A DNA stretch of 64,000 nt from Proruminimicrobium sp964487915 (GTDB lineage Bacteria > Elusimicrobiota > Endomicrobiia > Endomicrobiales > Endomicrobiaceae), in NCBI GenBank assembly GCA_964487915.1, contig CAZASN010000004.1, positions 76,960 to 140,959 of the forward strand. The letters are read 5' to 3'. The position numbers and the translations under genes were made by a program. This document shows positions 1 through 9,735 of the stretch, one piece after another. Position 1 is the first letter of the stretch. Each line of letters begins with the position of its first letter. The notes beneath the pieces were generated by a model that saw nothing but the letters and a program-made list of their open reading frames with translations, was not told the DNA's origin and ran no database searches.

Positions 1-2
1 TT

Positions 3-1679
3 GTTGCACTTGAGCTTTTTAAGGGGTCTTGTACAGTTTTTCTTCCACCACATCTTGAATTAGATTTGTTTGCTATTTGTAGTGAATCAGGATATATTCA
101 TTCATGTGGGCATAATGTATACAGTGAACCTTTAAATAAAGCAAACACTAAAGATATTTTTAAAAAAATAGAAAAACATATTAAAAAACATTTCTCACAA
201 CATAATCGAGCATATGTTTCAATATATGCCCATGAAGATTTTACAAAATATGATAGAGAATATGCTTCAGAACTTGATGGTGGTTTGCAAAATCTAAAAA
301 TATTTGTTGAAAAATATTATATTGGTGATAAAAGATTTATAACATTTATAAATGAATTAGAAAAGAAATTTCATAATAGAATTACTCTTCAAGGACCTGG
401 TGATTTTAGGAAAGAACAAGAAAGAAGGGAAAACAATAAGATGTTGGATAAATCTAGAACAATTTGGTTTATTATTGATCAAGATATAAATAGTGATATA
501 AGATATCTTATTTGTTACGATCAGTTATATAAAAATTGTAATCCTTTCCATATTTTTGATGAAAATAAACCAGCTTGGATTTCACATACAACTATTCCAC
601 ATACAATGGTAGGGGCAATGATTAATTTAACACGTCCTTGGTGGTCTAAAAGTAAAGTTCTTGTTGGCGATCCATTTTCTGGCACAGGAACAATATGGTT
701 GGAGTTTCAGAAATTTAAAGATATTAGTTTGTTTTGTAGTGATATTTCACCAATTTCCGGGTTATTATCGAAGGATAATAAATTTTTTTTCACACTTAAA
801 AGTAGTGATTTAAAGGATATTAAAAATAAATTAGAAAGATTAAAAAAAAGTACTAATATGTTAGAAGAAATGAATAAAAAAAATCCAAAAGAAAATGAAG
901 AATATAAAATACCTGTGGATTTATATAATGAAGCTATTGATTTGCAAAAAAATGAAGAAATTGACATACCCAAAAAAATTGTTCAGAAACTAAAAAAAAT
1001 TTCATTTTTTTCAAGATTGATATTTTATCTGAATTTACGAACAAAAATTCGTCATTACGGTGCTTTAAAAAGAGAGTCTGAAAAATGGGATGAAGCTTTT
1101 ATTAAAGAACTTGATATTTTATGTTGGCAGATTGAAGAATTAAGTATTTTAAGAGATAAACAGGAAAAACAAACGATAAAAAAATATGGTAAATTTACTG
1201 AATTTATAAATACATATTCTCATGGGACAACTTTAAATAATTTATATTTTGAGCATACTTCTGTTGTAGAAAGAAATGCAAGAGTAAAGATTAAACGAAA
1301 ATTAGATGTTGTTATAACAGATCCACCATATGGTTTTAATACAGATGAAGATTTATTGGATTTAGCAAGAACTTATGCTGAATCTATTAAAAGTATAATT
1401 GCAAGTTTACGAGATAATGGGCAATTAGTATTATGTGTTCCAGAAAAATCATACACAGGCAGACAAATTGGGGCTTTTTCTAGAAGTGGATGGTTAATTC
1501 AGCAAATAATTGCAGAATCACGAGTTTTAGGATATGAGCCTATAATTGAAGCCCAAGTTTTTCCAAGTCCAGGCCAACTTTTTAGATCTCCATATTATTG
1601 GGAATCTGTAAGAGCATTACGCAGAACTATTTTACATTTTAGATTTAAGAAATTAAAGAAATCAAAGAAATTGGAGTAA
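3..1679 (+). CDS. TRM11/DNA-methylase-like SAM-dependent methyltransferase, 5' end cut by window edge
   Basis: The frame is open to the left edge, so the gene starts outside the window and any start near base 66 (a TTG) is artificial. A SAM-binding motif DPFSGTGT is encoded at about 669-692 and the catalytic-type motif TDPPYGF at about 1317-1337. That order (motif I, then DPPY) fits TRM11/UPF0020-like nucleic-acid N-methylases, which modify an amino group of a base in RNA or DNA. About 200 residues separate the two motifs and are rich in Lys and Glu, probably a helical insertion or target-recognition region. The gene is visibly more AT-rich than mrdA or rodA downstream and uses more AAT/GAT/AAA codons, suggesting transfer. 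It could be a tRNA guanine methylase homologue, an orphan DNA methylase or part of a defence or modification locus. The missing 5' neighbour would decide. Confidence 0.75.
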   Translation, partial: VALELFKGSCTVFLPPHLELDLFAICSESGYIHSCGHNVYSEPLNKANTKDIFKKIEKHIKKHFSQHNRAYVSIYAHEDFTKYDREYASELDGGLQNLKIFVEKYYIGDKRFITFINELEKKFHNRITLQGPGDFRKEQERRENNKMLDKSRTIWFIIDQDINSDIRYLICYDQLYKNCNPFHIFDENKPAWISHTTIPHTMVGAMINLTRPWWSKSKVLVGDPFSGTGTIWLEFQKFKDISLFCSDISPISGLLSKDNKFFFTLKSSDLKDIKNKLERLKKSTNMLEEMNKKNPKENEEYKIPVDLYNEAIDLQKNEEIDIPKKIVQKLKKISFFSRLIFYLNLRTKIRHYGALKRESEKWDEAFIKELDILCWQIEELSILRDKQEKQTIKKYGKFTEFINTYSHGTTLNNLYFEHTSVVERNARVKIKRKLDVVITDPPYGFNTDEDLLDLARTYAESIKSIIASLRDNGQLVLCVPEKSYTGRQIGAFSRSGWLIQQIIAESRVLGYEPIIEAQVFPSPGQLFRSPYYWESVRALRRTILHFRFKKLKKSKKLE

Positions 1680-1731
1680 AACAATCGGAAAATGCGGAAA
1701 TTATGACAAATAATTTCTTAACAGGTGTGTT

Positions 1732-2742
1732 GTGAATATTTTTAAAATTATAAATATAGCAAGGAAAGTTTTAGAGTATAAGCTGTTCAATAAAACGGTT
1801 CCCGTAACTGCCACATTATCTCTAACGAACAGATGTAATTCAAGATGTTCTTACTGTGCAATCCCTATAAGAAATACAAAAGAACTTTCATTAACTGAAA
1901 TTAAATCAATAATAGATGTGTTATGTAATCTTGGCATTGAAAGACTTGGGCTTTGGGGCGGGGAACCTTTAGTCAGGGAAGATATCGGTGATATAGTTGA
2001 CTATTGCAGAACAAAAAAATTATATATCACTATGGTCACAAACGGATATTTAATAGACAAAAAATTAGATATTGTAAAAAAAATAGACGACATTATAATT
2101 TCTTTTGACGGATTAATAGAATGTCACGACAAAAACAGGGAAGCCGGCGCTCATGATAAAGTTTTGCAGTCAATGCGTACTTTATATGATAATAAAATAA
2201 AATTTTTTACGATAACCGTTCTGACAAAAAATAATATCCGCAGAGAAAACATAGATTACATTCTTGAACTTTCAAAAAAATATAATTTTTTTACAACTTT
2301 CCAGATACTTCATCATAATGATACACTCGGCTCCGATTATAAAAATATTTTGCCTTCACATGACGAATATATTGAAATATTAAAATATATTTACGGTAAA
2401 AAAAAGATAAATAAAAATATAGCGTCATCAGATATGTATTTTCAACATCTTTTAAGTTGGAATAATTTGCATAATATATATTTGCCTGAAAACGGTAAAA
2501 AAACAAAATGTCTGGCAGGCAAGTTATACCTTAACGTTGATACTGACGGTTATGTGTATCCGTGTTCAATATTAATAGGCGCAATGAAAGGCGTTAAATA
2601 TGATTCAAAAAACTTATTACAAGAAATACAAAAAAATAAAATAAACTGCGACGACTGCGTATGTGCCTGCTATGTTGAATATAATAAATTATTTGCGTTG
2701 AACGTTGCGGCTGTTTATCAGTGGTTTAAAAATCTTATATAG
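1732..2742 (+). CDS. Radical SAM/SPASM domain protein
   Basis: 336 residues with a GTG start seven bases after an AGGTG. The N-terminal half carries the radical SAM cluster motif CxxxCxxC (NRCNSRCSYC) followed by a GGEP motif (LWGGEPLV) for SAM binding. The C-terminus has further cysteines (CLAGK, CSIL and a final CDDCVCAC), the SPASM pattern that binds auxiliary Fe-S clusters. Families of this shape act in peptide modification, cofactor synthesis or lipid modification. There is no peptide precursor beside it, so the substrate is unknown. It lies 12 bp before mrdA, perhaps in one transcript with it. The 5' gene is compositionally different, so the boundary of a transferred region may lie at about 1680-1730. 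Confidence 0.85.
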   Translation: MNIFKIINIARKVLEYKLFNKTVPVTATLSLTNRCNSRCSYCAIPIRNTKELSLTEIKSIIDVLCNLGIERLGLWGGEPLVREDIGDIVDYCRTKKLYITMVTNGYLIDKKLDIVKKIDDIIISFDGLIECHDKNREAGAHDKVLQSMRTLYDNKIKFFTITVLTKNNIRRENIDYILELSKKYNFFTTFQILHHNDTLGSDYKNILPSHDEYIEILKYIYGKKKINKNIASSDMYFQHLLSWNNLHNIYLPENGKKTKCLAGKLYLNVDTDGYVYPCSILIGAMKGVKYDSKNLLQEIQKNKINCDDCVCACYVEYNKLFALNVAAVYQWFKNLI

Positions 2743-2754
2743 AAGAGAATACAA

Positions 2755-4593
2755 ATGTCATGGAGCGATGATAATAAAACAACATACAACTTTTTTATTG
2801 AAAAACATAAAAATATTCTTATATTTTTTATTTTTATGTTCGCCGTGTTATCGTTAAATCTGTTTTATTTGCAGATTATCAACGGCTCTTATTATAAAGA
2901 AATTGCCGAAAGGCAGAGATTGAACACTTCAAAAGAACGGGCGCCGAGAGGTTTGATTTATGACGCAAAAGGAAATATTTTAGTAGGAAACGAATTCGGA
3001 TACGTCGCTTTGTTTTATCCTTTTGAACAGCATGAATTGCCGAGTCAAGATACCATAGAACAATTAAGCGCGATATTGAAAAGAGATATAAATCCGGAAA
3101 TTGAAGCCGGTTTGAAATATAAAAGAGTAATACAAATAGCCGATAATTTATCGCTTGACGAAGTTTTTCAAATTCAGGAAAAAAAGTTGTTCATGCCGGG
3201 AATAGCAGTTACAAAAATACCGAAGAGAAAATATTTTAACGCCGTTGAAAACTGCCATGTTACGGGATATGTGGGCGAAGTGACGCAGGAAGAGATTGAA
3301 AATATGCAGGAAGACAATTACAGACCGGGTGATTTTATAGGAAGAGGCGGAATAGAACAGGCTTATGATAAATATATACGCGGAATAGACGGCGGGCTGC
3401 AGTTGGAAGTAAACGCCAAAGGCCAGCCTAAAAAAGCATTTAAATATTATTCTCCCGAAACGGGAAACAGCGTTTTTTTAACTATTGACGCCGATCTGCA
3501 AAAAGTCGCTTATGAAGCTTTGGAAAAATCCACTACCGGAAAAGGAGCGGCCGTTGTAATTGACGTTAAAACGGGCGCCGTTAAAGTTTTGGTTTCATGT
3601 CCCGGTTATGATACAAACGATGTTTTTACAAAGAAATACGCTCATTATCTCAGAGACAGAAACCTGCCTTTGTTTAACAGGGCTATTCAGGCGTTGTATC
3701 CGCCCGGATCAATTTTTAAAATAATAACTTTTATAGCGGCAATGGATTACCTTGATTTTGATCCGTCTCATACGGAGTACTGCACAGGCAAATTTGAACT
3801 TGGAGACAGGTTTTATTCGTGCTGGTTTAAAGAAGGGCATAAAACGGTAAATTTAATTACTGCTACGGCCAATTCCTGCAACATATATTTTTATAAACTG
3901 GGATTAAAATTGGGAGTAAGAGTACTTGAAAAATATGCAAAAATGTTTCATTTAGGCGAACAGACCGGAATAGACATACCTTATGAAAAAAAAGGTTTTG
4001 TGCCTACTCCTGAATGGAAAAAACTTAAAATGAAAATGACATGGCTTCAGGGAGATACTGTCATATTGGCTATAGGACAAGGCGCGTTATGGGTCACTCC
4101 TTTGCAGATGGCGTCAATGATAGCCGCTGTCGCAAACGACGGCGTTTTTTATACTCCGTATCTGGTTGAAAATATAAAAGATCCGAAAACAAATGAAGTT
4201 CTTTACCAACATGAACAGGAGATAACCGATAAACTGGAAATTGATATGCGCATTTGGAAAACTCTTAATAAAGCTTTGACTGAAGCGGTTAAAAACGGAA
4301 CGGCGCGGAGAACGTATTTTAAAGATTTAACCGTGGCGGCAAAAACAGGCACAGCTCAGAATCCGCAGGGAGTTGACCACGCATGGATGGTTGCTTACGC
4401 TCCTGCCGAAAATCCGGAACTTGCGGTTGCCGTTATTGTTGAAAACGGAGGCGGCGGCGGAACAAATTCCGTGCCGATTGCAAGAGAGATATTTAAAAAA
4501 TATTTTAATATATACGATGAAACAGATAAAACTGAAAATAAAGAAATAAAGCAACAGGACATTAAACAAAAAACGATAAAAGAGAATTTATGA
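2755..4593 (+). CDS. mrdA: Penicillin-binding protein 2, peptidoglycan D,D-transpeptidase MrdA
   Basis: 612 residues, normal for PBP2. It cross-links lateral-wall peptidoglycan during rod elongation. One N-terminal membrane anchor (residues about 20-43) precedes a PBP dimerisation domain beginning with the RAPRGLIYD box. The transpeptidase domain has all three active-site motifs: SIFK with nucleophile Ser319 and Lys322, SCN at 374-376 and KTGT at 530-533. The Lys/Glu/Gln-rich tail after residue 590 looks dispensable. The stop overlaps the rodA start by 4 bp (ATGA), implying translational coupling; MrdA and RodA form the elongasome synthase pair. RBS GAAGAG before the ATG. Confidence 0.96.
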   Translation: MSWSDDNKTTYNFFIEKHKNILIFFIFMFAVLSLNLFYLQIINGSYYKEIAERQRLNTSKERAPRGLIYDAKGNILVGNEFGYVALFYPFEQHELPSQDTIEQLSAILKRDINPEIEAGLKYKRVIQIADNLSLDEVFQIQEKKLFMPGIAVTKIPKRKYFNAVENCHVTGYVGEVTQEEIENMQEDNYRPGDFIGRGGIEQAYDKYIRGIDGGLQLEVNAKGQPKKAFKYYSPETGNSVFLTIDADLQKVAYEALEKSTTGKGAAVVIDVKTGAVKVLVSCPGYDTNDVFTKKYAHYLRDRNLPLFNRAIQALYPPGSIFKIITFIAAMDYLDFDPSHTEYCTGKFELGDRFYSCWFKEGHKTVNLITATANSCNIYFYKLGLKLGVRVLEKYAKMFHLGEQTGIDIPYEKKGFVPTPEWKKLKMKMTWLQGDTVILAIGQGALWVTPLQMASMIAAVANDGVFYTPYLVENIKDPKTNEVLYQHEQEITDKLEIDMRIWKTLNKALTEAVKNGTARRTYFKDLTVAAKTGTAQNPQGVDHAWMVAYAPAENPELAVAVIVENGGGGGTNSVPIAREIFKKYFNIYDETDKTENKEIKQQDIKQKTIKENL

Positions 4594-5936
4594 TAAAAAA
4601 TAAAACAATATTTGCAAGAATACTTGATAATACCGACTGGCTTTTTTTTGTTTCTCTTTTGTTTATCATAGCCGTAGGGTTTATATCAATTTATTCCGCA
4701 AGCATAAATTACATTAATCCTTTAAAATTTATTACAACGCAGTTCATCGCCATTTGCGCCGGATTTTTTTTCGTGCTGGTTTTTTCAAGTTTTAATTACC
4801 AGTATTATAAACATTTCAGCGGATACATATACGTAATTTCATGTTTATTATTGATCGCCGTTTTGATATTCGGTGCCACGGTTAAGGGAACAAAAGGATG
4901 GTTTAATTTCGGATTTTTTTCTCTGCAGCCTGTGGAATTTGCAAAAATAATGTTTATTCTGGTTTTATCGGCGTTTCTTGACAAATACTGGCGCGAAATA
5001 AGAAGATTTACAACATTCTGCAAAGCTCTTTTAATATTGGGCGGGCATATATTTTTAATAATGCTTCAGCCTGATTTTTCTTCCACGCTTCCTTATTATC
5101 CGATTACTTTGATTTTGTTGTACGCGGCCGGCGTAAAAATAAGATATCTTCTCAGCATTATTCTTTACGGCGGACTTGCAATGGGAATACCTCTGTTTAT
5201 AACGTTTATTAATTTACAGCCGGAAGTTGCGCAGTCAAGCCAAATACTGTCTTTTATGTTAAAGGCTTATACGGATTTGCCGACGGCTCTTATAGTTTTA
5301 TTGTCAATATCCGTTTTGGTTTTTTTAATAAAATGGTTTATGTATAAACTGAGAATCCAACTGCCGGTCATATATCCTGTAATTTTTTTGCTGCTTGTTT
5401 TTGCCGGAAGTTTTTCGTCAATAGTCGTTGAAAAGTCGCTTAAAGATTATCAGAGAAAAAGACTTATCGTATTTTTGGAACCGTCTCTTGACGCAAGAGG
5501 AGCCGGGTATAACGTTATACAGTCAAAAATAACGATAGGTTCGGGACAAATAATAGGAAAAGGATTTTTTAAAGGAACGCAGACGCAGCTTGGATTTTTG
5601 CCGGAACAAAGAACCGACTTTATTTTTGCCGTTATAGGCGAAGAAGGCGGATATCTGATTTCACAGCTGACTATTTTGTTTTATTTATTTTTCATATGGA
5701 GAGCGATGATTATTGCGCGAAATTCAAGAGACAGGTACGGGTCGTACGTAGCAACAGGTATTGCCACGATGTTTTCTTTTAACGCCGTTATAAATATCGG
5801 AATGGTTACAGGCCTCATGCCTGCTACCGGACTTCCGCTTTTGCTTGTGTCTTACGGCGGCTCAAGCATGACTTCGTCAATGGTTGCCATAGGGATATTG
5901 CTGTCAATTCATATAAGAAAATTTATCAGGGACTGA
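4590..5936 (+). CDS. rodA: Peptidoglycan glycosyltransferase RodA (SEDS family)
   Basis: 448 residues, slightly long for RodA (usually 370-420), with about ten hydrophobic segments. It polymerises lipid II into glycan strands as partner of PBP2. Characteristic SEDS features are visible: KGWFNFGFFSLQPVEFAK in the first half, and QTQLGFLPEQRTDFIFAVIGEE followed by LPLLLVSYGGSSM near the C-terminus. There is an extra hydrophobic stretch in the middle (about residues 185-260) that accounts for the length. Coupled to mrdA by the ATGA overlap. No obvious terminator follows. Confidence 0.95.
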   Translation: MIKNKTIFARILDNTDWLFFVSLLFIIAVGFISIYSASINYINPLKFITTQFIAICAGFFFVLVFSSFNYQYYKHFSGYIYVISCLLLIAVLIFGATVKGTKGWFNFGFFSLQPVEFAKIMFILVLSAFLDKYWREIRRFTTFCKALLILGGHIFLIMLQPDFSSTLPYYPITLILLYAAGVKIRYLLSIILYGGLAMGIPLFITFINLQPEVAQSSQILSFMLKAYTDLPTALIVLLSISVLVFLIKWFMYKLRIQLPVIYPVIFLLLVFAGSFSSIVVEKSLKDYQRKRLIVFLEPSLDARGAGYNVIQSKITIGSGQIIGKGFFKGTQTQLGFLPEQRTDFIFAVIGEEGGYLISQLTILFYLFFIWRAMIIARNSRDRYGSYVATGIATMFSFNAVINIGMVTGLMPATGLPLLLVSYGGSSMTSSMVAIGILLSIHIRKFIRD

Positions 5937-6049
5937 CAAAAACAGAAGATCGGAAGCTTGGCAGCTTGGAAGTTTTGACCCAGAAAACATCAAACGCATA
6001 AAAACTAAAAAAATATTTTAAAAATCACAGAGTTTTCACAAATTTATGA

Positions 6050-6084
6050 TATAAAAGCATTATTGAATATAGTATAATACATAC
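6050..6084 (+). promoter_or_regulatory. Promoter with -10 box 6 nt before the start codon (leaderless gene)
   Basis: TATAAT lies at 6073-6078 and the ATG of the next gene at 6085. A start site 6-8 nt after the -10 box would place +1 on the ATG itself, so the transcript would be leaderless. The -35 region at about 6050-6055 (TATAAA) is poor. The remaining upstream gap from 5937 contains two tandem AGCTTGG units (about 5954-5971) and an AT-rich tract, with no gene. Confidence 0.6.
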
Positions 6085-8538
6085 ATGAACAACTTAGATA
6101 AAATTCTTCCTTTTGTCCAAAAACCTTCAAGATATATAAACCATGAAATAAATTCGCATAAACCCGATATGACGCAAGACGTTTCAATATGTCTTTGTTT
6201 TCCGGATATTTATGAAGTGGGCGCTTCAAATTTAGGAATTGAAATTTTATATCATCTTATAAACGAAAAAAAACTTGCCAGATGCGAAAGATCTTTTGCG
6301 CCTGACGTTGACCTTGAAAACATTATTAAAAATAAAAATATTTCTCTTTTTTCTCTTGAATCAAAAAGCTCTCTTAAAAGTTTTGACATCGTGGGATTTA
6401 CGCTTCAGTGCGAACTTGTCGGAACAAATATAGTAAATATGCTTTCTTTGTCTGAAATACCGGTTTTTTCAAAAGACAGAAATGAAAAAGATCCTATTAT
6501 TATCGGCGGCGGTCCGGCGATGGCTAATCCGGAGCCTTTCTGCGATTTTTTTGACTTGTTTGTAATCGGAGACGGCGAGAAAGTTCTGCCCGAGCTTATA
6601 GAAATTTACCGGGAAAGCAAAAAAAAATCTTTAACGCGCAAAGAAATTTTGAAAGCATTTTTAAAACTTGAAGGAATTTATGTCCCGTCATTTTATGAAG
6701 TGTCTTATAATCAGGATAATACGGTAAAAGAAATAAAAACCGTTGAAAACGGTATTCCTGAAAACGTAAAGAAGACGACGGTTGAACTTGATAAAGCTTT
6801 TTTTCATAAAGATAAAATAGTTCCGTTTGTTGAAACAGTGCATAACAGGCTTAATATTGAAATAGCCAGAGGCTGCATAGGAAGATGCAGATTCTGCCAG
6901 GCTTCAAAATATTACAGGCCTTGGCGCACCAGAAATCCGGAAACGATTATGTCTTTGGTGGACGAAGGACTTAAAAAAACCGGATATGAAGATATCGCAT
7001 TTTCTTCTCTTTCATGCACGGATTATAAAAATCTTGAAAATCTGCTTTGCGAAACAAACGAAAAATACGCCGGTAATAATTTAAATATTTCGCTTCCTTC
7101 AATGAGATGCAACACTTTTTCTTTAAAAGTCGCCGAATATATCAACAGAGATAAAAAACCGACTATTACTTTTGCTCCCGAGGCCGGTTCGGACAGATTG
7201 AGAAACGTCATAGGAAAATATCTGTCGGAGAAAGAAATAATCAATACGCTTATAACCGCGTACGATATGGGCTGGCGCACCATAAAACTTTATTTTATGA
7301 TAGGCCTTCCAACGGAAACAAAAGATGACATTGAGGCTGTTAGCGCATTGATAAAAAAAATAAAACAGCAGGCGAAAGGTTTAAAATTCAATATTACGGT
7401 TTCTCCTTTTGTTCCTAAAGCCCAGACCGCTTTCCAATGGGAACCGATGTTTGCCGCAGATTATATTAAAGAAACGATAAAAAAAATAAAGAATGAAACG
7501 CCGGCGACCATAAAAGCGCATGATTATTCCGCAAGCATATTGGAGGCTGTTCTTGCAAGAGGAGACAGAAGGCTTTCAAAAGTCATATATCTTGCTTGGC
7601 AGAAAGGACTGAGATTTGACCAGTGGTCCGATAAATTTAATTTTGAAACATGGAAAGAATGTTTAAAAAGCGAAGGGCTTGACCTTGATTTTTACGTTTA
7701 CAGAAAAAGAGATAAAAACGAAATTATGCCGTGGCATCATATAGAACTTGGCGTGGCAAAAGAATATCTGTATTCGGATTATCTGAGCGGAATTGTTGAA
7801 ACCGGCGATTCTGAATACGATGCTTTGTCTGACGATTCTAAACTGCCGAAAAATACGGTATGCGTAAAAACACAGAATACGCAAAGCCTTTTCAGGGTTC
7901 TTTTAAAATTTTCAAGAAAAGGAGCCGTTAAATATATTTCTCATCTTGAGCAGATAGATTTTTTGCGCAGAGTAATAAAAAGAACGCAGCTTCCGGTTTC
8001 ATATACGGCCGGATTCAGCCCACAGATAAAAATGTCTTTCGGTCCGGCGATTTCCGTAGGTTATGAAAGCGACTGCGAATATGCCGATTTGTATTTTACA
8101 GATAAAGTTAATTTAGATATAATTAAACGGGCTGTTGCCGGCCAGCTTCCGGAAGGTTACGCTATAGAGGAAGTTAAACAAATGCCTTTGAAATTTCCCG
8201 CTGCGGATATGCTTGTTAATCTTGCCGAATATTATGTCCGCGGTTTGAAAGTCGGAGCGGAGCGCATAAAAGAGTTTCTTGAAGCCGAGACTATTCCGAT
8301 TGTTAAAATAAAGAAAGGCAAAGAAAGTATAGTTGACGCTAAGTCTCTGATAGCCGGAATTGAAAAAACCGGAGACGATGAACTGAAAATACTTCTGAGA
8401 TTCGGACAGAATAAAAATTTAAAATTAAGCGCTGTGCTCGGGAGTCTTTCCGGTTTGAGCGAAGACGATATTAAAATTTTAAATATTAAAAGAAATAAAC
8501 TTTACGCGGAAAAAAATGAAAACATTTATGAGATTTAA
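6085..8538 (+). CDS. B12-binding-type radical SAM protein fused to DUF2344
   Basis: 817 residues. The N-terminal third resembles a Rossmann-like, B12-binding-type domain (GGGPAMANPEPF, then IGDGE). A radical SAM domain follows with the cluster motif C264-x3-C268-x2-C271 and the family signature KYYRPWRTR. This matches the TIGR03960 radical SAM family. From about residue 595 a second domain (FSRKGAVKYISHLEQIDFLRR) matches TIGR03936/DUF2344, which in many bacteria is a separate gene. The pair is usually found just upstream of RNase G and ribosomal protein genes; rng is indeed two genes downstream, so a role linked to RNA or translation is likely but the reaction is unknown. No Shine-Dalgarno; see the leaderless promoter. 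Confidence 0.9.
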   Translation: MNNLDKILPFVQKPSRYINHEINSHKPDMTQDVSICLCFPDIYEVGASNLGIEILYHLINEKKLARCERSFAPDVDLENIIKNKNISLFSLESKSSLKSFDIVGFTLQCELVGTNIVNMLSLSEIPVFSKDRNEKDPIIIGGGPAMANPEPFCDFFDLFVIGDGEKVLPELIEIYRESKKKSLTRKEILKAFLKLEGIYVPSFYEVSYNQDNTVKEIKTVENGIPENVKKTTVELDKAFFHKDKIVPFVETVHNRLNIEIARGCIGRCRFCQASKYYRPWRTRNPETIMSLVDEGLKKTGYEDIAFSSLSCTDYKNLENLLCETNEKYAGNNLNISLPSMRCNTFSLKVAEYINRDKKPTITFAPEAGSDRLRNVIGKYLSEKEIINTLITAYDMGWRTIKLYFMIGLPTETKDDIEAVSALIKKIKQQAKGLKFNITVSPFVPKAQTAFQWEPMFAADYIKETIKKIKNETPATIKAHDYSASILEAVLARGDRRLSKVIYLAWQKGLRFDQWSDKFNFETWKECLKSEGLDLDFYVYRKRDKNEIMPWHHIELGVAKEYLYSDYLSGIVETGDSEYDALSDDSKLPKNTVCVKTQNTQSLFRVLLKFSRKGAVKYISHLEQIDFLRRVIKRTQLPVSYTAGFSPQIKMSFGPAISVGYESDCEYADLYFTDKVNLDIIKRAVAGQLPEGYAIEEVKQMPLKFPAADMLVNLAEYYVRGLKVGAERIKEFLEAETIPIVKIKKGKESIVDAKSLIAGIEKTGDDELKILLRFGQNKNLKLSAVLGSLSGLSEDDIKILNIKRNKLYAEKNENIYEI

Positions 8539-9727
8539 AATCTTTACACTTCTTGTTTTTGCGTTTATTTTTGCGGCAAAAACCGTTTATTGCGAAGAAC
8601 GCGTTATACTGTATGTTACCGACAATATACATCTGGGAGATAATTTCGTTACAAAATATGCCGATATGCTCCAGACGCTTATGGACGACAATTACGGAAA
8701 AAATACCATAAGACTGAAAAAGTTTACAAGATTCGATTTCAATACTACGGAATGTTTTGAGTTTTTAAAGTATTTCAATTCAAAAAATTACCCTCCCAAA
8801 ACGGTTATAATTACCGTCGGAGAAGCAAACCAGTATAATTTAAAAGGATTTTCATCGTATTTGGCGCAGAGTAAAAAAAAGAACGCTAAAAAGACAAACG
8901 ACAAGACATTAAAACAAATAAACGAAGAAATTATGGATATTTACGAGCGGAAGACTTCTTTGTTTAAGCTTGCCGGCAGACAAATTTTTTCAAATAACGC
9001 AAGAAGCGAATATAAACCTAAAGTAATTCCGAATTTTTACGCTTTGAGCGGCAATTTTAAGGAAGATCCGAACACAATAGCGTCCGTTTCGGCATATTCT
9101 TACGCATGGCAGCTGATAAGAGAAAAAAAATACGTTCAAGCCAGAGATTTTCTTTTCGGCATAATATCAAAAAAATCAAGCCACAGTATGTTTTATTACG
9201 CTTTGGGTTCTCTTTATTTGCTTGAACAAAAAGAAAACGCCGAAACAAACGCATTGAAAATTTTTGAAGAGGGGATTCTTGTTGATATACGAAACGGCAG
9301 AAACATGTGCTATAAAGGGCTTATGTATTTATATATGTCGTATAAAGGAGGAATTTCAAACGATATTTTGTATTTTGCCCGCGCCGTTCACGCGGTCGCC
9401 GGGGATGTTTCGGATGAAATTACGGCAATAACGACGCTGAATACTTCAAATTATGAAATTAAACACCGTACGATACTTGAATGGGCGTTAAGCGATTTGG
9501 ATAAGATTAAAAATTTATCAGATAAAAATAACATTAAACTGATTTTTGCGAGTTATCCCGATGAAGTTAAAATAAACGAAGTCGTAAAAAACCACATAGA
9601 ACAAACAAACGACGGTATATTGTTCTTTCAGAATAAATTTGAATTTACCGGCAATATGGATTACAGTCTGTACAATCTGTCAAAGAAAATGTTCTCATTT
9701 TTAAAAGACAGAAAAATTTTAAAATAG
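8516..9727 (+). CDS. Exported protein, SGNH-hydrolase-like with helical repeat insert
   Basis: 403 residues, overlapping the preceding gene by 23 bp; an internal ATG at 8528 would still leave a complete signal peptide (hydrophobic core ending VYC-EE). After the signal, a beta strand and loop ending in TVIITVGEANQYN resemble the G-x-N block of SGNH/GDSL esterases, and the C-terminus has IFASYP and GNMDYSLYNLS where such enzymes keep their last catalytic residues. The expected Asp/His pair is not clear, so it may be catalytically dead. The middle (about 195-300) is helical with TPR-like periodicity (ARDFLFGIISKK, MFYYALGSLYLLEQ). Position between the radical SAM fusion and rng suggests co-transcription only. 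Function unassigned. Confidence 0.65.
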   Translation: MKTFMRFKIFTLLVFAFIFAAKTVYCEERVILYVTDNIHLGDNFVTKYADMLQTLMDDNYGKNTIRLKKFTRFDFNTTECFEFLKYFNSKNYPPKTVIITVGEANQYNLKGFSSYLAQSKKKNAKKTNDKTLKQINEEIMDIYERKTSLFKLAGRQIFSNNARSEYKPKVIPNFYALSGNFKEDPNTIASVSAYSYAWQLIREKKYVQARDFLFGIISKKSSHSMFYYALGSLYLLEQKENAETNALKIFEEGILVDIRNGRNMCYKGLMYLYMSYKGGISNDILYFARAVHAVAGDVSDEITAITTLNTSNYEIKHRTILEWALSDLDKIKNLSDKNNIKLIFASYPDEVKINEVVKNHIEQTNDGILFFQNKFEFTGNMDYSLYNLSKKMFSFLKDRKILK

Positions 9728-9735
9728 GAAATTAA

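Noticed and set aside
5947..5956. AGATCGGAAG resembles a sequencing-adapter core
   Set aside because: Only ten bases match, the next bases differ, and the genes on both sides are intact; likely chance.
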